Positions 43,258-53,376 of a DNA stretch of 64,000 bases are shown in pieces. Position 1 is the first letter of the stretch. Each line of letters opens with the position of its first letter. The notes beneath the pieces are model-generated. The model was not told the DNA's origin. It saw only the letters and a program-made list of their open reading frames with translations, and did not search any database. The DNA is from Cyclobacteriaceae bacterium. GTDB taxonomy: Bacteria > Bacteroidota > Bacteroidia > Cytophagales > Cyclobacteriaceae. A program made the translations under genes and the position numbers. The stretch covers positions 62,001-126,000 of the forward strand of contig JAHCHY010000009.1 of assembly GCA_026129485.1 (NCBI GenBank), written 5' to 3'.

Positions 43258-45918
43258 ATGTCAACGCATAAATATCTGCAGCTAAGTGGTCTTGAAGCCG
43301 TGGTGATCACACCGGGTTCAAACTTCGTGAACATAGGAGAACGCACCAATGTTACCGGTTCGGCAAAATTTCTTAAGCTGATTAAAGAAGACAAGTTTGA
43401 TGAAGCATTGGAAGTAGCGCTTGACCAGGTGCGGGGCGGAGCGCAGGTGATTGATGTGAACATGGACGAAGGTATGCTCGATTCGCAGGCGGCTATGGTC
43501 AGGTTTCTTAACCTGATGGCTGCCGAGCCGGAGATCGCCCAATTGCCGGTAATGATCGATTCTTCCAAATGGGAAGTGATAGAAGCCGGGCTGAAATGCT
43601 TGCAGGGAAAAGGAATTGTAAACTCGATAAGCCTGAAAGGCGGTGAGGCTGAATTTAAAAGACAGGCGCGTTTGGTAAAACGCTATGGAGCGGCATCGGT
43701 AGTCATGGCGTTTGATGAGCAGGGACAGGCCGATACGTACCAAAGAAGAATTGATATTTGTAAACGTGCGTATGATATCCTGGTGAACGAGGTAAAATTT
43801 CAGCCACAGGATATCATCTTCGACCCGAATATATTTCCGGTGGCTACCGGTATTGATGAGCACCGCAACTATGCGTTGGATTTCTTTAAGGCAGCCAAAT
43901 GGATTCGCGAAAATCTTCCGCATGCGCATGTAAGCGGTGGCGTCAGCAATGTTTCGTTCAGCTTTCGCGGAAATCAGAAAGTGCGCGAAGCGATGCATTC
44001 CGCATTTTTATATCATGCCATACAACATGGTATGGATATGGGCATTGTAAACCCGGCTATGCTGGAGGTGTACGATGAGATCCCCAAAGATCTGCTGGAG
44101 CGGGTGGAAGATGTGTTGCTGAACAGGCGTGATGATGCCACCGAGCGTTTACTCGAATTTGCTGAAACGGTAAAGGGCTCGGCCAAGAAAAAAGAAACGG
44201 ATGAAGAGTGGCGTAAAGGAACCGTTGAAGAACGGATAACACACTCGCTTGTAAAAGGTATTATCGATTATATCGACCAGGACACCGAAGAGGCTCGCCA
44301 GAAGTACGGCCGGCCCTTGTTCGTGATTGAAGGGCCGCTGATGGCCGGTATGAATGTGGTGGGTGATCTGTTTGGTGCCGGGAAAATGTTTTTGCCCCAG
44401 GTCGTGAAGAGCGCCCGTGTAATGAAAAAATCGGTTGCATACCTGACACCGTTCCTGGAAGAAGAGAAGAAGCAAAACGGGAACGTGGGGCAGTCTGCTG
44501 CCAGGATATTGCTGGCAACTGTTAAAGGCGATGTGCACGACATCGGTAAAAATATTGTAGGCGTAGTGCTGGCCTGCAACAACTATGAAGTAATCGACCT
44601 GGGTGTAATGGTTCCTGCTGAAAAGATACTGGAAGCAGCGAGGAAGGAGAAAGTAGATATTATCGGGCTGAGCGGGTTGATTACACCTTCGCTTGATGAG
44701 ATGGTGCATGTAGCCAAAGAAATGGAGCATGAGAAAATGGATCTTCCGTTGCTGATTGGCGGGGCTACCACATCGCGTATTCATACTGCGGTAAAAATTG
44801 ACCCGGTTTATTCCGGGCCGGTGGTGTACGTGCTGGATGCTTCGCGCTCGGTGCCGGTAGCCAGCGAGCTGATCAGCGCTAAATCCCGTCCTGCTTTCCA
44901 GGCAAAGATGAAGGAAGAGTACAGGCAGATGCGCAAAGACCATGAAGGTCGCCAGCAACTGAAGAATTACATTACGTTGAATGATGCCCGCAATAACCCG
45001 GTAGCCATTAACTGGGCTGAGGTGAATTTTACACAACCAACCTTTACGGGAAGACGGGAATTTATTTCTTACCCGCTGGCAGAGCTGCGACCGTATATCG
45101 ACTGGACGCCTTTCTTTCAGACCTGGATGCTGGCCGGTCGTTACCCGGGAATTTTTAAAGACGAGGTAGTAGGAGTGGAAGCTAAAAAGCTGTTTGACGA
45201 TGCCAACAAAATGCTGGATGAGATAATAGCAAGCAATGGCTTACAGGCTAATGGTGTGGTGGCATTTTATCCTGCCGTAAGAACGGGTGATGATGTGGAG
45301 CTATCGGGTGGTGCGGCCACATTTCATTTTCTGCGCCAGCAGAACAAGAAAGCTAAAGACCTTCCTAATTTTTGCCTCGCTGATTTCATTTCCCCGGACG
45401 AAGGCAGGGATTACCTCGGTCTTTTTGCAGTTACCGCAGGCATCGGATTGGAAAAGCTGGTAGAAAAGCATAAAGCCAACCAGGATGATTATTCGGAGAT
45501 TATGGCCAAAGCTTTGGCCGACCGGTTGGCCGAGGCGTTTGCAGAGTGCCTGCATGAACGTGTTCGGAAAGAGCTTTGGGGTTATGCGGATGATGAGTCA
45601 TTAAGTAACGAGGATTTGATAGGCGAGAAATACAAGGGAATTCGCCCGGCCCCGGGTTACCCTGCGTGCCCCGATCATACTGAAAAGAAACTATTATTCG
45701 AATTGCTGGAAGCTGAAAAGATAGGGATAACGCTCACTTCATCGTATGCGATGTACCCGGGAGCTGCCGTGAGTGGTTTTTATTTTGCGAATCCTGCTTC
45801 GCGGTATTTCGGCTTAGGCAAAATTGAAAAAGACCAGGTGGAAGATTATGCCAAACGGAAGAATATGAGTGTGGAAGAGATTGAGAAGTGGTTAGCGCCT
45901 AACTTAGCTTATAATTAG
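43258..45918 (+). CDS. metH: Cobalamin-dependent methionine synthase, folate/B12/activation subunit
   Basis: An 886-residue protein with the rest of MetH. The pterin (methyltetrahydrofolate) domain is residues ~1-290 ([30 protein letters not shown]). The B12 cap and Rossmann domains follow at ~300-520, with the base-off cobalamin motif DVHDIGKN. The activation domain (~550-886) has the SAM-binding [12 protein letters not shown]. Together with the upstream subunit it makes methionine from homocysteine. The large part lacks the homocysteine domain entirely, so the two genes are a true split, not a frameshift. Confidence 0.97.
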   Translation: MSTHKYLQLSGLEAVVITPGSNFVNIGERTNVTGSAKFLKLIKEDKFDEALEVALDQVRGGAQVIDVNMDEGMLDSQAAMVRFLNLMAAEPEIAQLPVMIDSSKWEVIEAGLKCLQGKGIVNSISLKGGEAEFKRQARLVKRYGAASVVMAFDEQGQADTYQRRIDICKRAYDILVNEVKFQPQDIIFDPNIFPVATGIDEHRNYALDFFKAAKWIRENLPHAHVSGGVSNVSFSFRGNQKVREAMHSAFLYHAIQHGMDMGIVNPAMLEVYDEIPKDLLERVEDVLLNRRDDATERLLEFAETVKGSAKKKETDEEWRKGTVEERITHSLVKGIIDYIDQDTEEARQKYGRPLFVIEGPLMAGMNVVGDLFGAGKMFLPQVVKSARVMKKSVAYLTPFLEEEKKQNGNVGQSAARILLATVKGDVHDIGKNIVGVVLACNNYEVIDLGVMVPAEKILEAARKEKVDIIGLSGLITPSLDEMVHVAKEMEHEKMDLPLLIGGATTSRIHTAVKIDPVYSGPVVYVLDASRSVPVASELISAKSRPAFQAKMKEEYRQMRKDHEGRQQLKNYITLNDARNNPVAINWAEVNFTQPTFTGRREFISYPLAELRPYIDWTPFFQTWMLAGRYPGIFKDEVVGVEAKKLFDDANKMLDEIIASNGLQANGVVAFYPAVRTGDDVELSGGAATFHFLRQQNKKAKDLPNFCLADFISPDEGRDYLGLFAVTAGIGLEKLVEKHKANQDDYSEIMAKALADRLAEAFAECLHERVRKELWGYADDESLSNEDLIGEKYKGIRPAPGYPACPDHTEKKLLFELLEAEKIGITLTSSYAMYPGAAVSGFYFANPASRYFGLGKIEKDQVEDYAKRKNMSVEEIEKWLAPNLAYN

Positions 45919-46005
45919 ATAATTAGTTGATTTGAAAATTTGAAAATGTAATCTTCATTGCAATGAATTTTCAAATCTTCAAATTGTCACATTTTCAAAT
46001 TGATT
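45919..46005. repeat. Intergenic word-repeat element (TTTGAAAAT words)
   Basis: GATTTGAAAATTTGAAAATG is answered by GAATTTTCAAATCTTCAAATTG and CATTTTCAAATTG, giving an AT-rich hairpin that starts right after the metH stop codon and ends just before metF. Arms of 12 bases (AATTTGAAAATG and CATTTTCAAATT) are perfect. No T-run follows. Confidence 0.65.
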
Positions 46006-46007
46006 AA

Positions 46008-46964
46008 ATGAAAGTAACCGAGCACCTGAAGAAAGCCAACGGCAAAACGTTATTCACGATTGAAATTCTTCCGCCCTTAAAAGGAGAGAATATCAAGAAT
46101 CTGTTTAACAATATTGACCCGTTGATGGAGTTTAAGCCCCCGTTTATTGATGTTACCTATCACCGGGAAGAATATGTGTTCAAGAAAAAGGCAGGTGGCC
46201 TATTAGAAAAGATCACGACACGCAAGCGCCCGGGTACAGTGGGCATTTGCGCTGCCATTCAAAACCATTACAAGGTAGATACGGTGCCGCATATTATCTG
46301 CGGTGGATTTTCGAAAGAGGAAACAGAGAACGCGTTGATCGATCTGAATTTCTTAGGGGTGGATAATGTATTGGTGCTGCAAGGCGATGCCATCAAAACC
46401 GAATCGCGTTTTGTAGCGGAGCCGGATGGCTTTGCCTATGCTTCCGAGCTGCTGGAGCATGTGGTAAATATGAATCGCGGTCAATACCTTGATGAAGAGC
46501 TTCACGATCCGTCACCTACGCATTTTTGCATTGGCGTGGCGGGCTATCCGGAAAAGCATTTTAACGCGCCTAACCTGAAAACGGATTTAAAATATTTAAA
46601 GAACAAAGTTGATAAAGGAGCGGAATATATTGTAACGCAGATGTTCTTTGACAATCAGAAGTACTTTGAGTTTGTTGACCGTTGCCGGGAAGCCGGTATA
46701 ACAGTGCCCATTATACCGGGCATCAAGCCGCTGACCACAAAATCCCAGCTTACAATCTTACCCCAGATTTTTCATATTGATCTGCCTGAAGCATTAACGG
46801 AAGAAGCTGAGAAGTGTAAGGACAATACAGCCGTTAAGCAGGTAGGTATTGAATGGGCCGTCCAGCAATCGAAAGAGCTGATCAAACATGGTGCGCCTAC
46901 CATTCACTTTTACTCGATGGGTAAGTCTGACCCGATTTATAAAATCGCGAAGGAATTGTTCTGA
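46008..46964 (+). CDS. metF: Methylenetetrahydrofolate reductase
   Basis: A 318-residue FAD-dependent MetF that makes 5-methyltetrahydrofolate for methionine synthase. FTIEILPPLKGENI, the FIDVTYHREEYVF segment, HIICGGFSKEETE, NVLVLQGD and QMFFDNQKYFEFVDRCREAG follow the family. Length is normal for bacterial MetF. It is the third gene of the riboswitch-controlled unit metH-metH-metF, which supports the pathway assignment, although the repeat before it could affect read-through. A canonical terminator follows. Confidence 0.95.
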   Translation: MKVTEHLKKANGKTLFTIEILPPLKGENIKNLFNNIDPLMEFKPPFIDVTYHREEYVFKKKAGGLLEKITTRKRPGTVGICAAIQNHYKVDTVPHIICGGFSKEETENALIDLNFLGVDNVLVLQGDAIKTESRFVAEPDGFAYASELLEHVVNMNRGQYLDEELHDPSPTHFCIGVAGYPEKHFNAPNLKTDLKYLKNKVDKGAEYIVTQMFFDNQKYFEFVDRCREAGITVPIIPGIKPLTTKSQLTILPQIFHIDLPEALTEEAEKCKDNTAVKQVGIEWAVQQSKELIKHGAPTIHFYSMGKSDPIYKIAKELF

Positions 46965-46969
46965 CAATA

Positions 46970-47002
46970 AAAAGAGGCTGCTTTTTTAGGGCAGCCTCTT
47001 TT
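46970..47002. terminator. Bidirectional terminator between metF and the SGNH gene
   Basis: Perfect 12-bp inverted repeat AAAAGAGGCTGC (46970-46981) with GCAGCCTCTTTT (46991-47002). Because the arms themselves begin with AAAA and end with TTTT, it can stop transcription from both metF (plus) and the convergent SGNH gene (minus). Confidence 0.92.
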
Positions 47003-47021
47003 GTCAACCGAATCACTATTG

Positions 47022-48623
47022 TTATGGAATAGGAAGGCCCGTTGCCGGGTATTTGCTGATATCGGTTAAAGGTACAGTAGCGCCAAATTTGGAATTAATA
47101 GCATTGATAAAAACCCTTGACAGGAGAGCATAGCCCCGGGCATTAGGATGAACTCCGTCTTCCGAATAAATTCCGGTAGGAGGGTTGATATTCGGGGTTA
47201 TGGTAACATTATTGTAAATACCTGCCTGCGCAGTGATTAGTCCTTCAAGCGCAGCATTAATATCGGCAAGAGCCAACCTGTCCGGAAAGCTGGCTACAGT
47301 AGCCGCTATGGTAGCATTGAAGGCCAGGCGTGCTTCCTCTATTTCCTGTATCTCTGACGGAATTAACACATACTGATCGCCAAGGGGCACCGAAACGCCA
47401 TAAATATTGGAGGCTCCTCCACCGGCATTGGTTCCTAAAACTGTACCTGTTGATAAAGGAATGATGTCTGTGTTTTTTGTTTGGCGGGCCATTGCATACG
47501 GTGCCAGGCCGGCATAAGGCCCGGCCATATAGGGCGAAAGATCGGTTAATGTTTCGTCATTGATCAGGATTGCATTTTGACCGGCAACATACTGCAACTT
47601 GCGCTTTGCGGCTTCTTCGGCTGTAATAATCGAAGTACCAACCATCCCATCTAAAAATGCATTGTAATTATTTGCCAGGTTAGTAGTCAGGTTTGTTGCG
47701 GTTGCTGCATCTAACGGAAGTGCATTCCAGGCCACAGAAGTAAAATGCGGCATCTTAAAGATGTTAGGGAAGTTACCCACTACGCCTTTCAGGTTTGCAT
47801 TTGAACCAAGCAGTGCACCAATGGCGGCTCCGTATTGCAGATCGAAGCTGGCAGCTCCGGCACCGGTTGCCGGTGTCAACGGAGCTTTGGTAGGATCACC
47901 TCCAAAGGCAGCATATAAAAAGAAATCATCCAGCCCGAGCCAGAACAGGAAGAACGTACCACCTGCTGCAGCAGCATCGCCAATCAAAGTAGTGGTTCCA
48001 CCGGGAATTGGTGCGAGGCGTCCGTAGAATGGGCTGAATCTCGGGTCGGTTCCCGCGAGTGTCCAGTTCCCGGTTTCAGGAATAAGCGCCTGACCTAATA
48101 CGATAGCGGGAATTCCAAAATTATTTAGCGCACTCTTTTCTCCTGAATACATAAAAATTGGATTTACTGAAGGGTTTGGAACAGCTTCAAAATTACCAAC
48201 AGCATAAGCCTGCGGAGTTGGGCGGGGAGAAGCACCTTGCAGCAACATTCTTCCTAATACTGGTTTGGCAGGATCAAACGGAGGCCCTAATACAGGCTGC
48301 GTTACAAACAAGTTCCACCCTAATGTGGCATTGATGTCGGGTTGCACAAAAGCACCACCTCCAACACCCGGCTTGGCAAATTGTGCAGCCATAATAGCCG
48401 GCAACGAATTGTTTTGCCCGGTTGTAAAAAGCGCTCCGCCCTGTACACCGGCCACAAATGAATTACCAATAGCAATAAACTTGGTAAAGTTGGCCGAGCC
48501 CGGAGTTCCGCTATCTACCGGTGTTTCAACTTCCGGTGCTTTCAGATCAATTACTTCCTGCTCGCACGATACGCTGATGAACAGCATCAGCGAAAGCATA
48601 TACATGAATTTTAAGTTTTTCAT
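47022..48623 (-). CDS. SGNH/GDSL hydrolase-like lipoprotein
   Basis: A 533-residue protein with lipoprotein signal and lipobox (FISVSC, Cys20). The SGNH block I motif is FIAIGNSFVAG, with the serine in GNS. Block V is DGVHPNARGYALLS (Asp and His). The 400 residues between are rich in Gly, Ala and Asn and are longer than in ordinary GDSL esterases (~200 residues). The protein should be an outer-membrane esterase or acyl-binding lipoprotein facing the periplasm or surface. It follows the TonB-dependent receptor by 19 bases and is probably its partner. Confidence 0.88.
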   Translation of the reverse strand: MKNLKFMYMLSLMLFISVSCEQEVIDLKAPEVETPVDSGTPGSANFTKFIAIGNSFVAGVQGGALFTTGQNNSLPAIMAAQFAKPGVGGGAFVQPDINATLGWNLFVTQPVLGPPFDPAKPVLGRMLLQGASPRPTPQAYAVGNFEAVPNPSVNPIFMYSGEKSALNNFGIPAIVLGQALIPETGNWTLAGTDPRFSPFYGRLAPIPGGTTTLIGDAAAAGGTFFLFWLGLDDFFLYAAFGGDPTKAPLTPATGAGAASFDLQYGAAIGALLGSNANLKGVVGNFPNIFKMPHFTSVAWNALPLDAATATNLTTNLANNYNAFLDGMVGTSIITAEEAAKRKLQYVAGQNAILINDETLTDLSPYMAGPYAGLAPYAMARQTKNTDIIPLSTGTVLGTNAGGGASNIYGVSVPLGDQYVLIPSEIQEIEEARLAFNATIAATVASFPDRLALADINAALEGLITAQAGIYNNVTITPNINPPTGIYSEDGVHPNARGYALLSRVFINAINSKFGATVPLTDISKYPATGLPIP

Positions 48624-48642
48624 ATCGGTTCGTTTATATCGA

Positions 48643-51426
48643 TTATTTTAAAAACTCATCAAACGTAAGTGAGAGATAGTACATCTGGCCTATGAAAGGC
48701 GCACCCAGGTTAGTTCTGTAATCTCCGCCACCCAGGTTGGTAGCGCCAACTTTAAGCATGGATTTTAAAGCCGATAGCTTATAGCTGACCTGCGCATCTA
48801 ACACACCAAACTCAGGAACATTCCACTCTCCGTAAGAGGACTGCCACAAGAATCCTTGTTGCCAGCGGAAATTGACGTTGAAGCCAAGATTGTTGGTTAC
48901 CTTGCGGTTACTTAAGCCTACGCTGAATTTATTTTCAGGGGTGTTGAAGCCTGCCCTGAAATCTCCTGATTCGTTTGCCTCTAAAGTGGCGTAGCTATAG
49001 CTGCCATTCAGGGAAAAATTTCTGGGCAAGCTGTACGTAATGCCAAGACCAACACCGCTTGACTTTACATTTTCAAGGGAGTTGTTGTACAGGCTATATA
49101 AGCTTCCGGCAGGAACAGGATTACCCTGGTGTTGTGTGGGAGCCTTAACGGCAACGATCTGGCCACCAATAAAATCCTGGTAAGTAGAGAAATAAGCATT
49201 CAGGTCAACCAGGAGCTTGTTGGAAAATACTCCTTTGTACCCGATCTCAAATGATTTTAATTTCTCGGGCTGAACATAGGGTATGTTAGCGGTTGCTAAC
49301 AGGCTTGCATTGCCACCGGTAGGAGTTCCATCCGCAGCAAGCGTACCACCTGATGCGCGGAATGCATTGTAAGATTCCTGCGTCCAGGCTCCTCCGTTAT
49401 GCACGCCATAACGGGCCGCATTCGCTTCCGTGCTTCCCAGCAAAGTTCCGCTGGAAGAAGGGAAGTAGATAAATTGTGCCTGCGTGTCAGGATTTCTGAA
49501 GCCTGTCTGGAACGAAGCTCTCAGGTTATGATTTTTCGAAAAAGTATATACTGCCGATAACCTTGGAGTGAATTGACCATCAAAGTTTTCGTTCTTATCA
49601 TACCGAACCGAGCCGGTTAGCTTCAAAGCTTCAGCAAAAGTTTTCGATATCTGAGTATAAACGCCAAACTCATCAATTTTTATGCGTTCAAAATTAACGC
49701 CATCGCTTGGGGCCTCGTTAAAGATTGTGCCCGAAGAGTACAGGTCGTATCTTCTTACGTTACCTCCAATTTGAATTTCAGCAAACTTGACCTGGTTAAC
49801 GAAGTTGTAGTTAAACTCCGCATGGTAAAGCCTGGAGTTGTCCAGGAATGATGCACCGCCTCCTGAAGCCGGGTGTTGCCCGCCACTCGAATCAGTCCAC
49901 GTTCCGGTAGGAGTTCTCTGGAAATAGTTATCCCGAACTATTTTCATCAGGCTGTTGTATTGAGGGGTTCCGGGTAATGGCCTGTTTCTATCCGCATACT
50001 CTCGGGCAGCACCATGATCGCCAGCAGGAACATTAGGAATGTAGCCTTGCATGGCAAGCACATAGTCAGGAACCCAATTGGTTGCCGATGGACTATATGT
50101 TTCGTTGGCATAACCACCTAAAGCAGATAAGTTATAGGATTTACCGGCATCCGTAGCAGTGCGGTAGGCCCGAACAAAGAAATTATCTGATTTGATCTCG
50201 AACTTGTGGAACTGCTGGTTGAAATCTCTCAGAACATATTTTTCTGTGCCCTGGTAGATAGAGCTTCCGCCACCGTACCGGTAGTTATATAAAGCTTCTA
50301 TTTTATCGCTGAGGCGGTAATGGATAGCCCCGTCAGCTTTAATGCTCTTGGCTTCCCGGCCGTCATCAAATGCATTTAGCATATCTTCTTCGCGAAAGCC
50401 GGTGCGGGTAATGGTTCCTATGCTGGGTACGGGTACGGCAATCTGGGTTTCGTCACCATAAAGATTGAGTCCGTCAAAGTTTTTGGTACCGCTTAAATCG
50501 GTAGTGGATTCCGGATCAACACGGGAAGTCCGGTAGTCGTTGCTTAACCAATCTGTTGCCTGGAGCATAGAAAAGTTAAGCTTAACGGCAAACTTATTAT
50601 TAAACGCTTTGGCATACCGGATACTGTATTGCACAAAAGGATCAGACCCGGCAGCATCTGATCTGGTGATACCACCTTTAACCTGTGCGCTCAGGCCCTG
50701 GTAATCGAACGGGCTTTTGCTCTTCATGATCAAAATACCGTTAAAAGCATTTGGACCGTAAAGAGCAGATGCCGCGCCCGGCACGAGCTCAACACTTTCT
50801 GTATCCAGCTCGCCAATACCAATAATATTACCGGTAGGAAAATTCAACAGCGGAGCCTGCGTGTCCATACCGTCAACCAGCTGAACGAATCGCACATTGG
50901 CAATGGTAGCAAACCCGCGCGTGTTAATTGATGTAAGGTTAAGGCTTCCTGAATTGGTCTGAACTCCTTTTACATTAGCGAGGGCATCATAAAAATCAGG
51001 TGCGGCTGACTGCCTGATCGCCAGCAAATCCATTTTCTCAATAGTTACGGGAGATTGCAGAATACTTTCTTCCACACGCGATGCAGAAACTACCACCTCT
51101 TGCCCTAAAAGAGTTTGCTCGGAAAGTGAAACATCAATGGTTGCGCTCGCTTCCTTTACTTCAATTTCCTGCGTGGCGAAACCAATAAATGAAAAGACGA
51201 GCGTGAACGGTGGGGCCTGATTAACCTTTAAATTATACTGACCATCGGTGTTAGAGATAGTTCCGATCACACGGCCTTTCACCACAATGTTAACACCAGC
51301 CAATGGCTCACCGCTTGCACCGTCCTTTACCGTTCCCGATATGGTGGTGGTTTGCGCCATCAGAGTTGCCGTGCCGCAGAGCAGAAAAAGAAGCGGTAGC
51401 AACGCCTTTCTGTAGAATTTGTTCAT
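48643..51426 (-). CDS. TonB-dependent outer-membrane receptor
   Basis: A 927-residue receptor. After signal peptide MNKFYRKALLPLLFLLCGTATLMAQ comes a carboxypeptidase-regulatory-like domain (ISGTVKDGASGEPLAGVNIV, residues ~28-115). The plug follows (~120-235, with LVPGAASALYGPNAFNGIL), then a 22-strand barrel ending in QMYYLSLTFDEFLK with C-terminal aromatic residues. It imports a large ligand with TonB energy. The partner gene is the SGNH lipoprotein, not a SusD-type protein, so the ligand may be a lipid, ester or acylated compound. The ligand is unknown. Confidence 0.94.
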   Translation of the reverse strand: MNKFYRKALLPLLFLLCGTATLMAQTTTISGTVKDGASGEPLAGVNIVVKGRVIGTISNTDGQYNLKVNQAPPFTLVFSFIGFATQEIEVKEASATIDVSLSEQTLLGQEVVVSASRVEESILQSPVTIEKMDLLAIRQSAAPDFYDALANVKGVQTNSGSLNLTSINTRGFATIANVRFVQLVDGMDTQAPLLNFPTGNIIGIGELDTESVELVPGAASALYGPNAFNGILIMKSKSPFDYQGLSAQVKGGITRSDAAGSDPFVQYSIRYAKAFNNKFAVKLNFSMLQATDWLSNDYRTSRVDPESTTDLSGTKNFDGLNLYGDETQIAVPVPSIGTITRTGFREEDMLNAFDDGREAKSIKADGAIHYRLSDKIEALYNYRYGGGSSIYQGTEKYVLRDFNQQFHKFEIKSDNFFVRAYRTATDAGKSYNLSALGGYANETYSPSATNWVPDYVLAMQGYIPNVPAGDHGAAREYADRNRPLPGTPQYNSLMKIVRDNYFQRTPTGTWTDSSGGQHPASGGGASFLDNSRLYHAEFNYNFVNQVKFAEIQIGGNVRRYDLYSSGTIFNEAPSDGVNFERIKIDEFGVYTQISKTFAEALKLTGSVRYDKNENFDGQFTPRLSAVYTFSKNHNLRASFQTGFRNPDTQAQFIYFPSSSGTLLGSTEANAARYGVHNGGAWTQESYNAFRASGGTLAADGTPTGGNASLLATANIPYVQPEKLKSFEIGYKGVFSNKLLVDLNAYFSTYQDFIGGQIVAVKAPTQHQGNPVPAGSLYSLYNNSLENVKSSGVGLGITYSLPRNFSLNGSYSYATLEANESGDFRAGFNTPENKFSVGLSNRKVTNNLGFNVNFRWQQGFLWQSSYGEWNVPEFGVLDAQVSYKLSALKSMLKVGATNLGGGDYRTNLGAPFIGQMYYLSLTFDEFLK

Positions 51427-51447
51427 AAGAATTATGGGTTTAATCCT

Positions 51448-51477
51448 TAAATCTACAAGAAAAAGCCTAATTACAAA
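51448..51477 (-). promoter_or_regulatory. Promoter of the TonB-receptor/SGNH operon
   Basis: On the minus strand TTTG (51477-51474), an 18-base spacer and TAGATTTA (51455-51448) match the Bacteroidetes promoter pattern with one mismatch in the -7 element. It ends 21 bases before the receptor ATG. Confidence 0.6.
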
Positions 51478-51523
51478 CGTTTGAAAGGCAGGTTTTTTGA
51501 AAACGATGCCGGCTTGTCATTGC

Positions 51524-51853
51524 TTATTTCTGGTTCCGGACCAGCTCAACCAGCCGGTCGCAAAGGGCGTTGATTTCATTAGCCATTTGCTCATCGCCCG
51601 TTGAGGTAAGCACACTTTGCGCTATGCCGCCAATATTCTCGATGTAAAACCGCTTCATTTCGTCAACCGGCATGTCTTTAGTCCACAAGTCTATACGCAT
51701 CGTATTTTTCTGACGGCTGTCCCACAAGGAAACAGATATGGATTTGGTTTCGGGGGGGGTATCCTCGGGCTTATCGGTGGCGTCCCAGGTGATTTTTTCG
51801 GGAAAATTATTTGAGTCTAACTGGATGTTAAATTCTATTTTCGATTTTTTCAT
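51524..51853 (-). CDS. gldC: Gliding motility protein GldC
   Basis: A 109-residue small protein matching GldC of gliding Bacteroidetes: IEFNIQLDSNNFPEKITWDA, SISVSLWDSRQKNTMRIDLW, TKDMPVDEMKRFYIE and DEQMANEINALCDRLVELV. In Flavobacterium, gldC mutants have partial gliding defects; the protein is thought to be cytoplasmic and to support GldB. No other gld gene is adjacent here. Together with PorP/SprF it suggests a type IX secretion and gliding organism. Confidence 0.88.
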   Translation of the reverse strand: MKKSKIEFNIQLDSNNFPEKITWDATDKPEDTPPETKSISVSLWDSRQKNTMRIDLWTKDMPVDEMKRFYIENIGGIAQSVLTSTGDEQMANEINALCDRLVELVRNQK

Positions 51854-51886
51854 GTGCTACGCTTCAGCCTGCAAGTAAAGCAATTT

Positions 51887-52543
51887 TCAGATTGTCATTT
51901 CCGGAATATCTCCCTCAATCAACAGGCTTCCTGCAGTGGCATTTTTAATTTGTTCTACTGATATGCCGGGTGCGCGCTCCAATAGTCTGAAACCGCCCTG
52001 TGGCAACACATCCAGTACGGCAAGATCACTTACAATTCTTTTTACGCATTTTATACCGGTAATGGGAAGGGTACAGCTTTTTAAAAGCTTGGAGGCGCCT
52101 TCTTTACTGCAATGCTGCATGGCCACAATAATATGTTTGGCTGAAGCCACCAGATCCATGGCGCCCCCCATGCCTTTTACCATTTTACCGGGAACTTTCC
52201 AGTTGGCAATATCACCCTGCTCGGAAACTTCCATAGCGCCTAATATGGTAAGGTCAACATGGCCGCCCCGTATCATGGCAAAGCTTTCGGCAGAGTTGAA
52301 CAGGGCAGAGCCGGGCATCATGGTGATGGTTTGCTTGCCTGCATTGATCAGGTCGGGGTCAACTTCATCTTCTTTCGGGAATGGCCCGATGCCAAGCAGT
52401 CCGTTTTCAGATTGCAGCACAACATTGAGATGCGAAGGAATATAATTGGCCACTAACGTGGGAATACCAATGCCGAGGTTAATATACATGCCGTCCTTAA
52501 CTTCTTTGGCTATGCGTTTTGCTATTCCGGTTTTGTCTAACAT
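51887..52543 (-). CDS. scoB: 3-oxoacid CoA-transferase subunit B
   Basis: A 218-residue CoA-transferase beta subunit. The catalytic glutamate is in LQSENGLLGIGPFP, and GGHVDLTILGAMEVSEQGDI and MVKGMGGAMDLVASA are family phrases. With subunit A it transfers CoA between succinyl-CoA and acetoacetate, for ketone body or short-chain fatty-acid use. The A subunit is encoded just upstream (52629), but a hairpin element of about 75 bases lies between them, which may alter the subunit ratio. Confidence 0.94.
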   Translation of the reverse strand: MLDKTGIAKRIAKEVKDGMYINLGIGIPTLVANYIPSHLNVVLQSENGLLGIGPFPKEDEVDPDLINAGKQTITMMPGSALFNSAESFAMIRGGHVDLTILGAMEVSEQGDIANWKVPGKMVKGMGGAMDLVASAKHIIVAMQHCSKEGASKLLKSCTLPITGIKCVKRIVSDLAVLDVLPQGGFRLLERAPGISVEQIKNATAGSLLIEGDIPEMTI

Positions 52544-52556
52544 AGTTATGCGTATT

Positions 52557-52632
52557 TTAGTCCTTAGTCCAAAGTATTTAGTTCTTAGTCAATAACAATA
52601 AGATATACTGTTGACTAAGAACTAAGTACTAT
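52557..52632. repeat. Word-repeat hairpin between CoA-transferase subunits (CTTAGTC words)
   Basis: TTAGTCCTTAGTCC and TTAGTTCTTAGTCAA (near 52578-52593) are answered by TTGACTAAGAACTAA (near 52611-52625). The last two form a perfect 15-bp inverted repeat. The element touches the stop codon of subunit A (TAG read from 52631-52629). Strong hairpin without a T-run. Confidence 0.7.
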
Positions 52633-53324
52633 TTACTTATTGTGCGTTGCTCAATCCGCTTTTCATAATTCTTCCCATGAAAAATTCTTTGCACATATAT
52701 GCCCGGGGTGTGAATATGATTGGGGTTTAGCTCACCAACAGGAACCAGCTCCTCTACTTCAGCAATGGTAATTTTTCCGGCAGCGGCCATCATCGGGTTA
52801 AAGTTGCGGGCTGTTCCTTTATAGACCAGGTTTCCGGCAGTATCGCCTTTCCATGCTTTTACGATCGAGAAATCGGCACGCAACCAATTTTCCAACAGGT
52901 ATTTTTTACCTTCAAATTCGCGCACTTCTTTTCCGGCAGCTACTTCGGTTCCTACACCGGCAGGAGTAAAAAAAGCCGGGATGCCTGCTCCGCCAGCCCG
53001 TACCCGTTCGGCAAGCGTGCCTTGCGGGATAAGCTCAACTTCCAGCTCGCCCGAAAGCAACTGTCTTTCAAACTCGGCATTCTCGCCTACATAAGATGAG
53101 ATCATCTTCTTCACCTGGCGAGTTTTCAATAACAACCCGATACCGAAATCATCCACGCCTGCATTGTTGGAAATACAGGTAAGTCCTTTAGTACCTTTCT
53201 TTAGAATAGAAGCGATGCAATTTTCCGGAATGCCGCATAACCCGAACCCGCCAAGCATCAGGGTTGCCTGGTCAAAAATATCCTGAACAGCTTCGTCCGG
53301 CCCGGAAACAACTTTGCTTATCAT
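52629..53324 (-). CDS. scoA: 3-oxoacid CoA-transferase subunit A
   Basis: A 231-residue CoA-transferase alpha subunit with the glycine-rich [35 protein letters not shown] and [20 protein letters not shown]. It precedes subunit B in the usual A-B order. The C-terminus ([11 protein letters not shown]) ends at the repeat element, which provides or borders the stop codon. Substrate preference (acetoacetate versus other short acids) is inferred from the family. Confidence 0.94.
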   Translation of the reverse strand: MISKVVSGPDEAVQDIFDQATLMLGGFGLCGIPENCIASILKKGTKGLTCISNNAGVDDFGIGLLLKTRQVKKMISSYVGENAEFERQLLSGELEVELIPQGTLAERVRAGGAGIPAFFTPAGVGTEVAAGKEVREFEGKKYLLENWLRADFSIVKAWKGDTAGNLVYKGTARNFNPMMAAAGKITIAEVEELVPVGELNPNHIHTPGIYVQRIFHGKNYEKRIEQRTISK

Positions 53325-53376
53325 AAAGTGTAATTTGAAGCAAATCTCACCTTACCGTACACAAAATGCAAGCATA

